A DNA stretch of 64,000 nt, taken from M0108 sp963841065. GTDB taxonomy: Bacteria; Pseudomonadota; Gammaproteobacteria; Chromatiales; Chromatiaceae. A program made the translations under genes and the position numbers. The DNA lies in the NCBI GenBank assembly GCA_963841065.1, contig CAWJBI010000044.1, positions 128,727 to 192,726 of the forward strand, read 5' to 3'. Of this stretch, positions 25,165-35,536 are shown in pieces. A model generated the notes under the pieces. The model saw only the letters and a list, made by a program, of their open reading frames with translations. It was not told where the DNA came from and searched no databases. Positions within the stretch are counted from its first letter, which is position 1. Each line of letters opens with the position of its first letter.

Positions 25165-26364
25165 CTAGTTCAGCAGGGCAAAGCCCAGGTTCACCAGCAG
25201 GGCATTGGCCGTATCCGCGAACAGGGCGGTGGCCAGGGTGACCGCCAGGAGGGCCTTGGGGGCCGGGCCGAAGGTCGCCGTCAGACGATTCATGACCCCC
25301 AGCCCCACGGGCATGGCGCCCATGGCGACGCCGATGAAGCCACCAGAGGCCACGGCGCCCTCGTGGCCCCGGCCCAGCAGCGGATAGACCAGCAGCAGGC
25401 CCACCAGGCTAACGATGGCTACCTGGACAACCAGGGTGACGAGCAACGGCAGGATGAAGGCCTCCAGTTCCCAGAGCTTGAGGCCCATCATGCTGATGGC
25501 CAAAAAGAGGCGCAAGGCGACGGTCCCCGTCAACTCCGCCACCACTATGTCCACGGGATGGCGGAGCAGGTCGGCGCCATTGGTGAGCACCACGGCCACG
25601 GCCATGACGGCGAGGAAGCCTGGCATCACAATGCCCTCTTGTGCGGCCCACTGGCGCAGCACCTCCCCCAGGGCCAGGCAAAAGGCGATCACCAGGGTGA
25701 TGACCAGCCAACGGTCCGAGTTAAGGAGTTCACCCGAGGTGAGGTGCGGGGCGGGTTCCGGGGTCAGGGCGGCGGCCCGGGAAGCCCCCCCGGCCAGGTG
25801 GGGCTCGCGCCGCATCAGCCAGGAGGCCAGGGGCCCCGCCGCCAAGCCACCGGCGATCAGGCCCAGGGTGGCGCAGGCCATGCCCACCTCCAAAGCACCT
25901 TCCAAACCTTGAGCGGGGGCGGCCTGGGCCCAGGCCGCGGCGGTGCCATGGCCACCGAGAAAGGGAATGCTGCCGAAGAAGAGGCCCAGGGCCGCATCCA
26001 GGCCGAAGCCCATCGCAATGGCCACGCCGGCCAGGTTTTGCAGGCTGATGACGACGACGATGGCGAGGCAAATGACGGCCACCCCAAGGCCGCCACGGAA
26101 GAGGGCGGAGAACTTGGCCGACAGGCCCACCCCAACGAAGAACACCAGGAGCAGGGTTTGGCGGATGCCATCGGCAAAGAGTATCTCGATGCCAAAGGCC
26201 TCCCGCGCGGCGGTGACCAGGGTGGCGATAAGCAGCCCCCCCGTGATGGCTGGGGGGATATTCCATTCCCGGAGCCGGGGCAGGACGCGATGGGTCAGGA
26301 TGCCCAGCCGGATGGCGAGGACGGCCAGGATCAGGGTCCAAATTTCGCTGATGGGTGCGGGCAT
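25165..26364 (-). CDS. gltS: Sodium/glutamate symporter
   Basis: GltS imports glutamate with Na+ through the inner membrane. The 399-residue protein has about ten helices with the GltS repeats: RLREWNIPPAITGGLLIA in the first half, LFFGSIPFLGGHGTAAAW in the pore region of the first half and GHEGAVASGGFIGVAMGAMPVGL in the second. Both pore-loop signatures (GGHGTA and GHEGA) fit the family. The ATG at 26364 has AAAGGAA upstream. It is divergent from tsdA with 143 bases between them. Confidence 0.93.
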   Translation of the reverse strand: MPAPISEIWTLILAVLAIRLGILTHRVLPRLREWNIPPAITGGLLIATLVTAAREAFGIEILFADGIRQTLLLVFFVGVGLSAKFSALFRGGLGVAVICLAIVVVISLQNLAGVAIAMGFGLDAALGLFFGSIPFLGGHGTAAAWAQAAPAQGLEGALEVGMACATLGLIAGGLAAGPLASWLMRREPHLAGGASRAAALTPEPAPHLTSGELLNSDRWLVITLVIAFCLALGEVLRQWAAQEGIVMPGFLAVMAVAVVLTNGADLLRHPVDIVVAELTGTVALRLFLAISMMGLKLWELEAFILPLLVTLVVQVAIVSLVGLLLVYPLLGRGHEGAVASGGFIGVAMGAMPVGLGVMNRLTATFGPAPKALLAVTLATALFADTANALLVNLGFALLN

Positions 26365-26507
26365 GGGGTTCCTTTGAATTTATCCGCGGCGCGACTTGCC
26401 AGTAATGCGGACGGCCATGATACTCCTTCACTGACAATTTCTGGCCAGCCAGGGTAGGCTTGGCCCCTTGCCAGCGATGAGCAGGCATCCCCGTGCGTGG
26501 AGAAAAG

Positions 26508-27335
26508 ATGAAGGACAAGATCCTGATGGCCGCCCTTCTCGCGGCTTCCAGCTTCGGCCAGGCCGGCGCCATGCCACCAACTGTTCCGCTAGTAATCCCC
26601 TCGGCGGCCAGTCTCCCCGCCGGCGAGATGGGGGCGAGCATAGTCCGGGGCCGCGCCTATCTGGCGAAGACGGGGGAGCAACTGCCGGCATTTGTCGGTA
26701 ATGGCCTCACCTGCAAGAACTGTCACCTGGGCAACGACACGGAAGTGGGCGTTATCGCCAATGCCGGGCCCTTGGTCGGGGTGGTCGCCGACTTTCCCCA
26801 GTACCGTTCTCGCGACGGAGCGGTGAACCTCCTGGAGCAGCGGATCAACTCCTGCTTCGAACGGAGCATGAACGGCAAGCCCCTGCCCCTCGACCACCCC
26901 GCCATGGTGGACATGGTGGCCTACATGACCTGGCTTTCCCAAGGGGTGCCGGTCGGCGCCACGGTGGCGGGGCACGGGATGCCACAAATGGAACTGGCCC
27001 GAGCCCCCGACACCACCAAAGGCGAGGCCATCTATAAGGAAAAATGCACTGCTTGTCATGGCGCCGATGGCGGAGGCTTGCAGGGGCCGGATGGCGGCTT
27101 TGTCTTCCCGCCGGTCTGGGGGCCCCAGTCCTTCAACATCGCCGCTGGCATGGCGCGCCACTTCACCGCCACCGGCTTCATCAAGCACAACATGCCCCTC
27201 GGCCAAGGCAACAGCCTCAGCGATGACGAGGCCTGGGACGTGGCGGCCTACGTCATCACCCAGGAACGCCCGGACTTCGCCGGCAAGACCAAGGACTGGC
27301 CTGGTGGCGACAAGCCCAAGGACGCCCGCTACTAG
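26508..27335 (+). CDS. tsdA: TsdA-type dihaem thiosulfate dehydrogenase
   Basis: TsdA oxidises two thiosulfates to tetrathionate in the periplasm (some homologues run in reverse). The 275-residue precursor has a signal peptide (MKDKILMAALLAASSFGQAGA) and two c-type haem sites, CKNCH at about residue 69 and CTACH at about residue 180. Cys116 in RINSCFERSMNGKPL matches the unusual axial cysteine ligand of Allochromatium vinosum TsdA. The ATG at 26508 is preceded by GGAG; an ATG five codons earlier is less well placed. The CNBD-rhodanese gene follows after 49 bases. No dedicated electron acceptor TsdB is seen. Confidence 0.9.
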   Translation: MKDKILMAALLAASSFGQAGAMPPTVPLVIPSAASLPAGEMGASIVRGRAYLAKTGEQLPAFVGNGLTCKNCHLGNDTEVGVIANAGPLVGVVADFPQYRSRDGAVNLLEQRINSCFERSMNGKPLPLDHPAMVDMVAYMTWLSQGVPVGATVAGHGMPQMELARAPDTTKGEAIYKEKCTACHGADGGGLQGPDGGFVFPPVWGPQSFNIAAGMARHFTATGFIKHNMPLGQGNSLSDDEAWDVAAYVITQERPDFAGKTKDWPGGDKPKDARY

Positions 27336-27384
27336 GCCACTGAAGGGCAAGCAATTGTTTTAATAACCTCTAGTTGAGTATCCC

Positions 27385-28443
27385 ATGAGCATCAAGACCT
27401 CCCATATCCTCAAAATCCTGCGCGAGCGCTTCCATGCCTTCCCGGGCATCTCCGAAAGGTGCCTGGTGGATTCGCTGCAGGTCTTCCGCCTCTTCGATCT
27501 CCGCGAGGGCGAAACCTTGCGCCTCACGGGCAGCGAACTCCCCGACCGCCTCTATGTCGCCCTCGGCCGGGTGGCGATCACCAACGCCGCCGGACAGAGA
27601 CGCGAGATAGCCGCCAACGACCGCGGCTATGTCTTGCTGCCACCGCTACCCGCGGCAGTGACGGTCGTGGCCCTGGAGGACTCCCACCTCTGCCACATTG
27701 ATACCGCCCTGGCCGACTATCTCGTCACCCTGGAGGAAGTGGCCGGAAGCCTTGCGGAGTCCGGCATGGCCCATGACGACTACCTCCGGCTGATACGCGA
27801 TACGACCCCCTTCCAACGCATTCCCCTGGAAAACGCCGAGCGGGCCTTCGCCAGCCTCCGCGAGCGGCCGGTGGTGGCGGGGGAAGAGATCGTCAAGATG
27901 GGTAAGGAGGCGGACGCCTTCTACGTCATCGCCGCCGGCCGCGCCGAGTTGTGGCGGATCGACGACGAAGAGGGAATCCCGATGAAGGCCGCCGAGCTGG
28001 AGCGCGGGGCCGCCTTCGGGGAGGAGGGCCTCCTCACCGGCCAGACCAGCCCGGTGACGGTGCGGATGCTGGAGAATGGCGTCCTGCTCCAGCTCACCCG
28101 CGAGGAGTTCGCCCGGCTGCTCGCCAAGCCCTTGGTGCGTGAGGTCGAGACACCGGTGGCCAAGGCCATGATCGAGAACCACTACGTCGCCCTCGACGTG
28201 CGCCTGAATGAGGAATTCGACGAGGGCCACATCCCCGGAGCCCTGCTGATTCCCCTGTCGCAATTGCGTAAGCGGGCCGCCGAACTCGACAGCGCCGCCC
28301 GCTACGTCGCCTACTGCCGCAGCGGCCGGCGCAGCTCGGTGGCCGCCTTTTTGCTCAGCCAGCTTGGCTTCGACGTGGTGAGCATGGCCGGTGGGGTCCT
28401 GGCCTGGAGCGACCCGCTGACGGAACCGGTACCCGAGGACTGA
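27385..28443 (+). CDS. Cyclic-nucleotide-binding-like and rhodanese protein
   Basis: The 352-residue soluble protein has two cNMP-binding-type beta-roll domains (residues about 10-130, then about 140-265 with EEIVKMGKEADAFYVIAAGRAELW and GAAFGEEGLLTGQTSPVTVRM). A C-terminal rhodanese domain follows (ALDVRLNEEFDEGHIPGALL), with active-site loop YCRSGRRSS and its cysteine at about residue 310. The architecture suggests a sensor coupled to sulfane-sulfur transfer. The first CNBD is diverged and its ligand is unknown. It follows tsdA by 49 bases on the same strand and may be co-transcribed, which hints at a role in thiosulfate or sulfur metabolism. Confidence 0.85.
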   Translation: MSIKTSHILKILRERFHAFPGISERCLVDSLQVFRLFDLREGETLRLTGSELPDRLYVALGRVAITNAAGQRREIAANDRGYVLLPPLPAAVTVVALEDSHLCHIDTALADYLVTLEEVAGSLAESGMAHDDYLRLIRDTTPFQRIPLENAERAFASLRERPVVAGEEIVKMGKEADAFYVIAAGRAELWRIDDEEGIPMKAAELERGAAFGEEGLLTGQTSPVTVRMLENGVLLQLTREEFARLLAKPLVREVETPVAKAMIENHYVALDVRLNEEFDEGHIPGALLIPLSQLRKRAAELDSAARYVAYCRSGRRSSVAAFLLSQLGFDVVSMAGGVLAWSDPLTEPVPED

Positions 28444-28466
28444 GGCAGTAGCCGAAACAACGCGGA

Positions 28467-28484
28467 CCGGGCCGGCAGGCCCGG
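28467..28484. terminator. Hairpin between convergent genes
   Basis: CCGGGCC and GGCCCGG pair around GGCA. The hairpin lies between the ends of the rhodanese gene and the SulP gene and could act as a bidirectional terminator. There is no T tract, so this is weak. Confidence 0.35.
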
Positions 28485-28485
28485 C

Positions 28486-30597
28486 TCAATCGTTCATGGC
28501 GTCGATCATCTGGGCCTTGGCCTCGCGATAATCCTGATTGGCCTCCTGCATCATCTCCTCCGCGGACTCCAGGGCCTTGAGGGCCTGATCGATATCGGAC
28601 CCCGCGACCATCAGGGGGATTTTCTTCACATCCTCTTCGGTGCCCTCCACCAGGCTCATGGTGCCCAACTCCCCCCGCAGCAGGGTCAGCCGATGGGAGC
28701 AGAGAGTGCTGTTGTCTTCATGCTGGCAGGAGCAGGTAGCGGACATATTGGTACCCTTGCGCTGGAAGACCAGTTCGCAAGGTTCCTGGTCGCCTTTTTG
28801 CACCACGAGACGGATCTCCCGGAGGGGATATTGCAAGGTTTCGTAGGCCTCCACCGCCTTCTTGACCGACACGTAAAACTCCTGGGTCCCAATGGCCGCG
28901 GAGAGGCCGACCTTCTTCAGTTGCTCCATGAAGGGGCGGGTGGCATCGGCGATCTTGACGTCGATACCCGCCTCCTCGAACTTGCGGTGCAGGTCGGCAA
29001 AGCGTTGCGCGGCGGTGATGTCCATGTCGGTGATTGCCTGGGCGTCGATGATGACCCATTTCACCGGCGGATCAGCCTCTGCCACCAGGTTCTCCAGGCG
29101 GTCCATGACAAAGCGGGCATTGGCGAAAATCAGGGGCCCATAGAGGCGATAAATCAGCAGGCCCGGGACGGTTTCACCCACCGGCTGCGTCTGGTCATCC
29201 GCCGCGGAGAGCCCCTCCGGCAGTGGGGTGCTGGATTTACGCCCCTTCGCCCCCGGGCGGACGGCGCCGAAATCCTGGAATTTACCCCCGGGGCGGGACC
29301 GGCGCAGGATGGCGTCCTTGGGGCGGGCGAATTCGACGATCACCCCACCCAGGGAGATCACCAACCCGATCAGGATCCCTGGGACCACGCCCGCGAGCAG
29401 GATGGCGCTGGTGACGGCCATGGAGATGAAAAATTCAACTCGGTCCATCCGGAACAGGTCCCGCAGCGCGGCAATCTCCAGCATGCCGATGCCGGTCACG
29501 ATCAAGATGGCCCCCAGGGACACCTTGGGCAGCATCCCGATGAGTTCGGTCAGGAAGAAGAGCGACAACAGCAGACCGCCCGCCGCCACCAGTTGGGCCA
29601 CCTGGGTCTTGCCCCCGGCGGCATCCACGATGGAGGTACGCGACTGGCTGGCGGAGACCGGAAAGCCCTGCAAGAGGCCGGCGCCAATGTTAGCGACGCC
29701 GAGGGCCGTCAATTCGGCATTGGGGCTTATTTCGTAACGGTTTTTGTTGGCGAAGGACTGGGCCAGGAGGATGCCATCCGAGAAGGCGAGAAAGGCGATG
29801 GCCACCGCCGCCGGCGCCAGGGCATGGATGTCCGACCAGTGAAATTGCGGCACCACCAGTTCCGGGATACCGGAAGGGACCGCCCCCACCAGCTTGATGC
29901 CCATGGCCTCGAGCCCCATGAATTGGGAAGCCAGGATGCCGATCATCGAGACCGCCAGGGCGCTGGGAATACGCGGCATCTGTTTGTTCAACAGAATCAG
30001 GATCAGGATCATCGCCGAGCCAAAGATGAAGGTCGGGGCATGGGCCTGCGGCAACTGGGAGATCACCTGCCAGAGCAGTGGGAAGAAGTTCTCCCCCTCG
30101 GTGTTGATGGCAAACAACTTGCCCAACTGGGTGGAGGCGAGGATCAGGGAGGCCCCGTTGAGGTAACCGATCAGCACCGGACGGGAAAGGAAATCGGCGA
30201 TAACCCCGACCTTGAGCCGAGCGGCGAGGATCAGCACGGCCCCCGAGAGCAGCCCCAGGGTGGCGGCCAAGGCGGGTATCCGGGAGGGGTCTCCCGCCGC
30301 CAGGGGGAGGATGGCCGTACCCGCCAGCAGTCCGATCGCGGCATCCGGGCCAGCGATGACATGGCGCGAGGAGGCGAAAATGGCGTACCCCAGGGAGGCC
30401 GCCAAGGCGGCGTAGATGCCCGTGATGGGCGGCATGTGGACCAGCTCGGCATAGGCGATGACCGAGGGGATCATCACCACGCAGGCCGTGATCCCGGCCA
30501 GGACATCGCCTCCCAACCAACTCAGCCGGTAGTTGGCCAGGACGTTCAGGAGGGGAATCCCCAGGGAGAACTTTCGCCTGGCAGGGGTCTGTGCCAT
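28486..30597 (-). CDS. SulP-family anion transporter with STAS domain and SWIM-like zinc-binding tail
   Basis: The first 430 or so residues form the SLC26/SulP transporter (VIAYAELVHMPPITGIYAA and SQSRTSIVDAAGGKTQVAQL are typical). A STAS domain occupies about residues 475-580 (VKWVIIDAQAITDMDITAAQ). Unusually, about 120 more residues follow. They contain CSCQHEDNSTLCSH at about 620-633, which fits the SWIM pattern CxCx(n)CxH, and then an acidic helical end. Substrates of SulP proteins include sulfate and bicarbonate; the one here is not decided. Neighbouring tsdA and rhodanese genes suggest sulfur anions. No frameshift is needed to read through, so the fusion looks real. Confidence 0.85.
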   Translation of the reverse strand: MAQTPARRKFSLGIPLLNVLANYRLSWLGGDVLAGITACVVMIPSVIAYAELVHMPPITGIYAALAASLGYAIFASSRHVIAGPDAAIGLLAGTAILPLAAGDPSRIPALAATLGLLSGAVLILAARLKVGVIADFLSRPVLIGYLNGASLILASTQLGKLFAINTEGENFFPLLWQVISQLPQAHAPTFIFGSAMILILILLNKQMPRIPSALAVSMIGILASQFMGLEAMGIKLVGAVPSGIPELVVPQFHWSDIHALAPAAVAIAFLAFSDGILLAQSFANKNRYEISPNAELTALGVANIGAGLLQGFPVSASQSRTSIVDAAGGKTQVAQLVAAGGLLLSLFFLTELIGMLPKVSLGAILIVTGIGMLEIAALRDLFRMDRVEFFISMAVTSAILLAGVVPGILIGLVISLGGVIVEFARPKDAILRRSRPGGKFQDFGAVRPGAKGRKSSTPLPEGLSAADDQTQPVGETVPGLLIYRLYGPLIFANARFVMDRLENLVAEADPPVKWVIIDAQAITDMDITAAQRFADLHRKFEEAGIDVKIADATRPFMEQLKKVGLSAAIGTQEFYVSVKKAVEAYETLQYPLREIRLVVQKGDQEPCELVFQRKGTNMSATCSCQHEDNSTLCSHRLTLLRGELGTMSLVEGTEEDVKKIPLMVAGSDIDQALKALESAEEMMQEANQDYREAKAQMIDAMND

Positions 30598-31047
30598 CTA
30601 TTGAACCTCGTGGATACCAGATTATGGATGCGAATCCCAGGCGCCTGGACAGCGACTAGCGCAGGCCTGGCGCCTCGGTAGGACGCTTGGCCAGCAGACG
30701 GACGCGTCTGGAACCCGTGTCCGTGTCATAGACATGGCCCGCGGGCACCATTGAAGAGTAACGATAAGGTAACGCGAGGGTAATGAAAAGTCTGAATCCG
30801 GGCCCTGGGACGGACTCCAGGCGGGTATACCCGGAGTCCCGCCAGCTGGGGGTACGGATGGCATGGCGCGAATAGGCTCGCTGGCCGTCCATATTGGACC
30901 ACAACCCGGGCGGCGGCCTCGTCCTGGCAAAGCGGTATGGCCCGGAGTATTTCCTGCAGTTCCAGGGTGTGGAATACCCTTTGCTGGCACTAATTCTTTG
31001 GAGTAGGCTTCCAAGTCTTTCCGCATTCGATGCTAAGAGGTTTTTCA
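30598..31047. other. Divergent intergenic region between the SulP gene and maeB
   Basis: About 450 bases with no supported gene. A 12-bp palindrome CCAGGCGCCTGG lies near 30639. Three GTAA repeats occur near 30758-30783 (GTAACGATAAGGTAACGCGAGGGTAA). Both flanking genes should be transcribed from here. No confident promoter was identified. Confidence 0.45.
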
Positions 31048-33324
<2,277 letters not shown>

Positions 33325-33338
33325 AGAGGATCAGTCCC

Positions 33339-34007
33339 TTGGCACTCGCAATCTTCGATCTCGACAACACCCTGCTGGCGGGGGACTCGGACTATCTCTG
33401 GGGGCTCTTCCTCGCCGAGGAGGGCATCGTCAATCGGGAGGAATACGAGCGGGAGAACGAGCGTTTCTACCGCGAATATAAGGAGGGCCGACTGGATATC
33501 CAGGAATTCATGCGCTTCGCCCTGCGGGTCTTGAAGGACCATGAGCCCGAGGACCTGCTCCGCTGGCGGGAGCGCTTTGTCCGGGAAAAGATCGAGCCGA
33601 TTGTCCCGACCGCCGCGGTGGCGCTGGTGGAGCGCCACCGGGCGGCGGGGGATACCCTGCTCATCATCACCGCCACCAATGCCTTCGTCACCGCGCCCAT
33701 CGCCGCGCACTTCGGCATACCGCACCTGATCGCGAGCATTCCCGAGGAGCGGGAAGGACGTTTCACGGGCCATCTGGCGGGCACCCCCGCCTTCCAGGCC
33801 GGCAAGGTCGAGCGCCTGCGCCAGTGGCTGGCCGAAGAGGGGGGCGACCTCGCGGGCAGTCATTTCTACAGCGATTCCCACAACGACATCCCCCTGCTGG
33901 AACAGGTGGAACGGCCGGTAGCGGTGGACCCCGACGAGATCCTGGCGCGCCATGCCCGGACCAGAGGCTGGCCCATCATTTCCCTGCGGGGCGACGACGA
34001 GCTCTGA
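33339..34007 (+). CDS. HAD-IB family phosphatase (SerB-like)
   Basis: The 222-residue protein is a haloacid-dehalogenase-type phosphatase of subfamily IB. Motif I is FDLDNTLLAGDSDYLWG, motif II the IITATN segment, and motif IV SHFYSDSHNDIPLLEQV. This is the pattern of the SerB-like hydrolases (HAD-IB 'TIGR01490-type') often found near PlsC acyltransferases. I take the TTG at 33339 as start: AGAGGA sits eight bases upstream, and the predicted first strand (LALAIFDLDN) follows at once. It begins 15 bases after maeB and is probably co-transcribed with it. Confidence 0.88.
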   Translation: MALAIFDLDNTLLAGDSDYLWGLFLAEEGIVNREEYERENERFYREYKEGRLDIQEFMRFALRVLKDHEPEDLLRWRERFVREKIEPIVPTAAVALVERHRAAGDTLLIITATNAFVTAPIAAHFGIPHLIASIPEEREGRFTGHLAGTPAFQAGKVERLRQWLAEEGGDLAGSHFYSDSHNDIPLLEQVERPVAVDPDEILARHARTRGWPIISLRGDDEL

Positions 34008-34110
34008 GGGGGGCGGCCTTCCGGAGGGAACAGCGCTGGGTCAAGGGACTCCCAGCATACTCCGGGCCGACAAGCCACCTTTAATCGAGTAACGGGCATC
34101 GGACGGGACC

Positions 34111-34917
34111 ATGCAATCTCTCCTGCTTCTCTGGCGCGGGTTGCGCTTTTTGCTCCACATGCTCACGGCCGCCCTCCTGGTGGCCATCCCCGTGGCGCTA
34201 CCCCGGGCCCTGGGACTGCGCCCCACCTGGCTACCGGCCCTGACCCGCTGGTGGTACCGGCGCCTGTGCCGGATCCTGGGCCTGCGCCTAACGGTGACCG
34301 GTGGCCTGACACCCGGGATTCTGCTGGTGGCCAACCATATTTCCTGGCTCGACATCCCCGTGCTGGGGGCCCAGGGTGACATCGCCTTCCTGTCCAAGGC
34401 CGAGATTCGCGCCTGGCCCCTGATTGGCTGGATGGCCGAGGTGCTGGGCACCCTCTTCATCCACCGTGGCGCCAACCAGGCCCGGGACATCGCGGACCAG
34501 ATTGCGACCCGGGCGCGTGCCGGGCAGGTGGTCGTGATCTTTCCCGAGGCCACGACCGCCGATGGCACCCAACTGCGGCCCTTTCATCCCCGCCTCTTCG
34601 CCGCCGCCCAGGAGGGCGGGGCCCGGCTGCAACCCGTCGCCCTGCGCTATGGCGAGCCGGACCGGCTGGATCGGATCGCGCCCTTCATCGGCGATGACCA
34701 GGCCCTGCCCCATCTGCTGCGGGTCTTGCGTCATCCGGGCATCCAGGTCCAGGTCCAGTTCCTGTCGCCCCTGGCGAGCGCGGGTCTGGATCGCAAGGGC
34801 ATGGCGGAGGCCTGCCGACGGGCCATTGGGGAAGCCTTGGGGTTGCCGCGGGAAGCTAGCCAGTCGGGGCCCTCGTCACCACACCGGGCCCTTGGCACCA
34901 TCCCCGTCCACCCCTAA
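34111..34917 (+). CDS. PlsC-type 1-acyl-glycerol-3-phosphate acyltransferase
   Basis: The 268-residue membrane-bound enzyme has the N-terminal helix region FLLHMLTAALLVAIPVAL. Catalytic motif I is NHISWLD, followed by FIHRGANQARDIADQI (motif II) and VIFPEATTADG (motif III). It should acylate lysophosphatidic acid or another lysophospholipid. It lies about 100 bases after the HAD phosphatase on the same strand. A terminator follows directly. Confidence 0.9.
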   Translation: MQSLLLLWRGLRFLLHMLTAALLVAIPVALPRALGLRPTWLPALTRWWYRRLCRILGLRLTVTGGLTPGILLVANHISWLDIPVLGAQGDIAFLSKAEIRAWPLIGWMAEVLGTLFIHRGANQARDIADQIATRARAGQVVVIFPEATTADGTQLRPFHPRLFAAAQEGGARLQPVALRYGEPDRLDRIAPFIGDDQALPHLLRVLRHPGIQVQVQFLSPLASAGLDRKGMAEACRRAIGEALGLPREASQSGPSSPHRALGTIPVHP

Positions 34918-34920
34918 CGA

Positions 34921-34947
34921 AAAACCGCGCCGAAGCGCGGTTTTTTT
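34921..34947 (+). terminator. Rho-independent terminator after the acyltransferase
   Basis: AAAACCGCGC and GCGCGGTTTT pair around CGAA and are followed by more T residues. The stem is symmetrical with A and T flanks, so it can also stop the convergent sulfur globule gene transcript. Confidence 0.93.
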
Positions 34948-34985
34948 GGGCCTTTCCTAGGCCAATCCCCCATCCTGGGAGCGGA

Positions 34986-35366
34986 TCACCGGGACTGATC
35001 CTTACTTGGCCTCGGCGGCGGGAGCGGCCGGAGGAGCGGGCGGGGCGTAGGGGGGGCACCATAAGGGGCACCATAGGGCGCGCCATAGGGGGCACCGTAA
35101 GGGGCGTAACCATAGGGGCCACCCCAGTAGGGGGCATAGCCATAGTAGTCCTGATAGCGGTTATAGCCACGGCCCCAGCCACGTCCGCCACCGGACATGT
35201 TCATGTTGAAGTCGCCGTAGCCGTCACCGAACATGTCGTTCCACCAGTTGTTGGAGTTATTACCCCAACCGTCGTTGCCCCAAGGGCCACCACCCCAGAA
35301 GGCGGAAGCGGAAGCGGAGGCACCCAAAAGGGCGGCGATGGCGACGGCGGTAGCAAGCTTTTTCAT
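34986..35366 (-). CDS. Sulfur globule family protein (frameshift in the C-terminal tail likely)
   Basis: Sulfur globule proteins coat the periplasmic sulfur deposits of purple sulfur bacteria. The precursor has a clear signal peptide (MKKLATAVAIAALLGASASASA). The mature part is rich in Gly, Asn, Trp and Tyr (GWGNNSNNWWNDMFGDGYGD), then has a repeated tail of PYGA units. The start at 35366 has GGAG eight bases upstream; the longer open frame is rejected. A run of seven C's near 35050 breaks the pattern: the present frame ends LLRPLPPPRP to 34986. The neighbouring frame gives YAPPAPPAAPAAEAK ending at 35002, which is the expected composition. Deletion of two C's or addition of one would restore it. 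Confidence 0.85.
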   Translation of the reverse strand: MKKLATAVAIAALLGASASASAFWGGGPWGNDGWGNNSNNWWNDMFGDGYGDFNMNMSGGGRGWGRGYNRYQDYYGYAPYWGGPYGYAPYGAPYGAPYGAPYGAPPTPRPLLRPLPPPRPSKDQSR

Positions 35367-35430
35367 TCGGATTCTCCTATTTATCAATGGTCTGTTCAGC
35401 AAGCGAGACACTCTGTGTGCCTACGGGTGT

Positions 35431-35459
35431 CTATAATATTAGCATTTGATTATTTTCAA
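35431..35459 (-). promoter_or_regulatory. Promoter and FNR-like site of the sulfur globule gene
   Basis: On the minus strand, TTGAAA (35459-35454) is followed after 17 bases by TTATAG, or after 15 by TATTAT, in an AT-rich stretch unusual for this genome. Overlapping the -35 is TTGAAAATAATCAA (35446-35459), which fits the FNR layout TTGAT-N4-ATCAA with one mismatch. Redox control of sulfur globule synthesis is inference. Confidence 0.55.
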
Positions 35460-35536
35460 AATCGGATTTTTTTATCACCTCCCGGGTTGTCATAGGCAGA
35501 GTCAAAAATAGGGCCGGATGGGGTCCGGTACAGCCC

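Noticed and set aside
28693..30681. Plus-strand open frame of 662 codons
   Set aside because: Antisense of the SulP gene, which has a full set of family motifs.
35041..35140. Tandem DNA repeats as a separate repeat element
   Set aside because: The repeated units are the PYGA codons of the sulfur globule protein, not an independent element.
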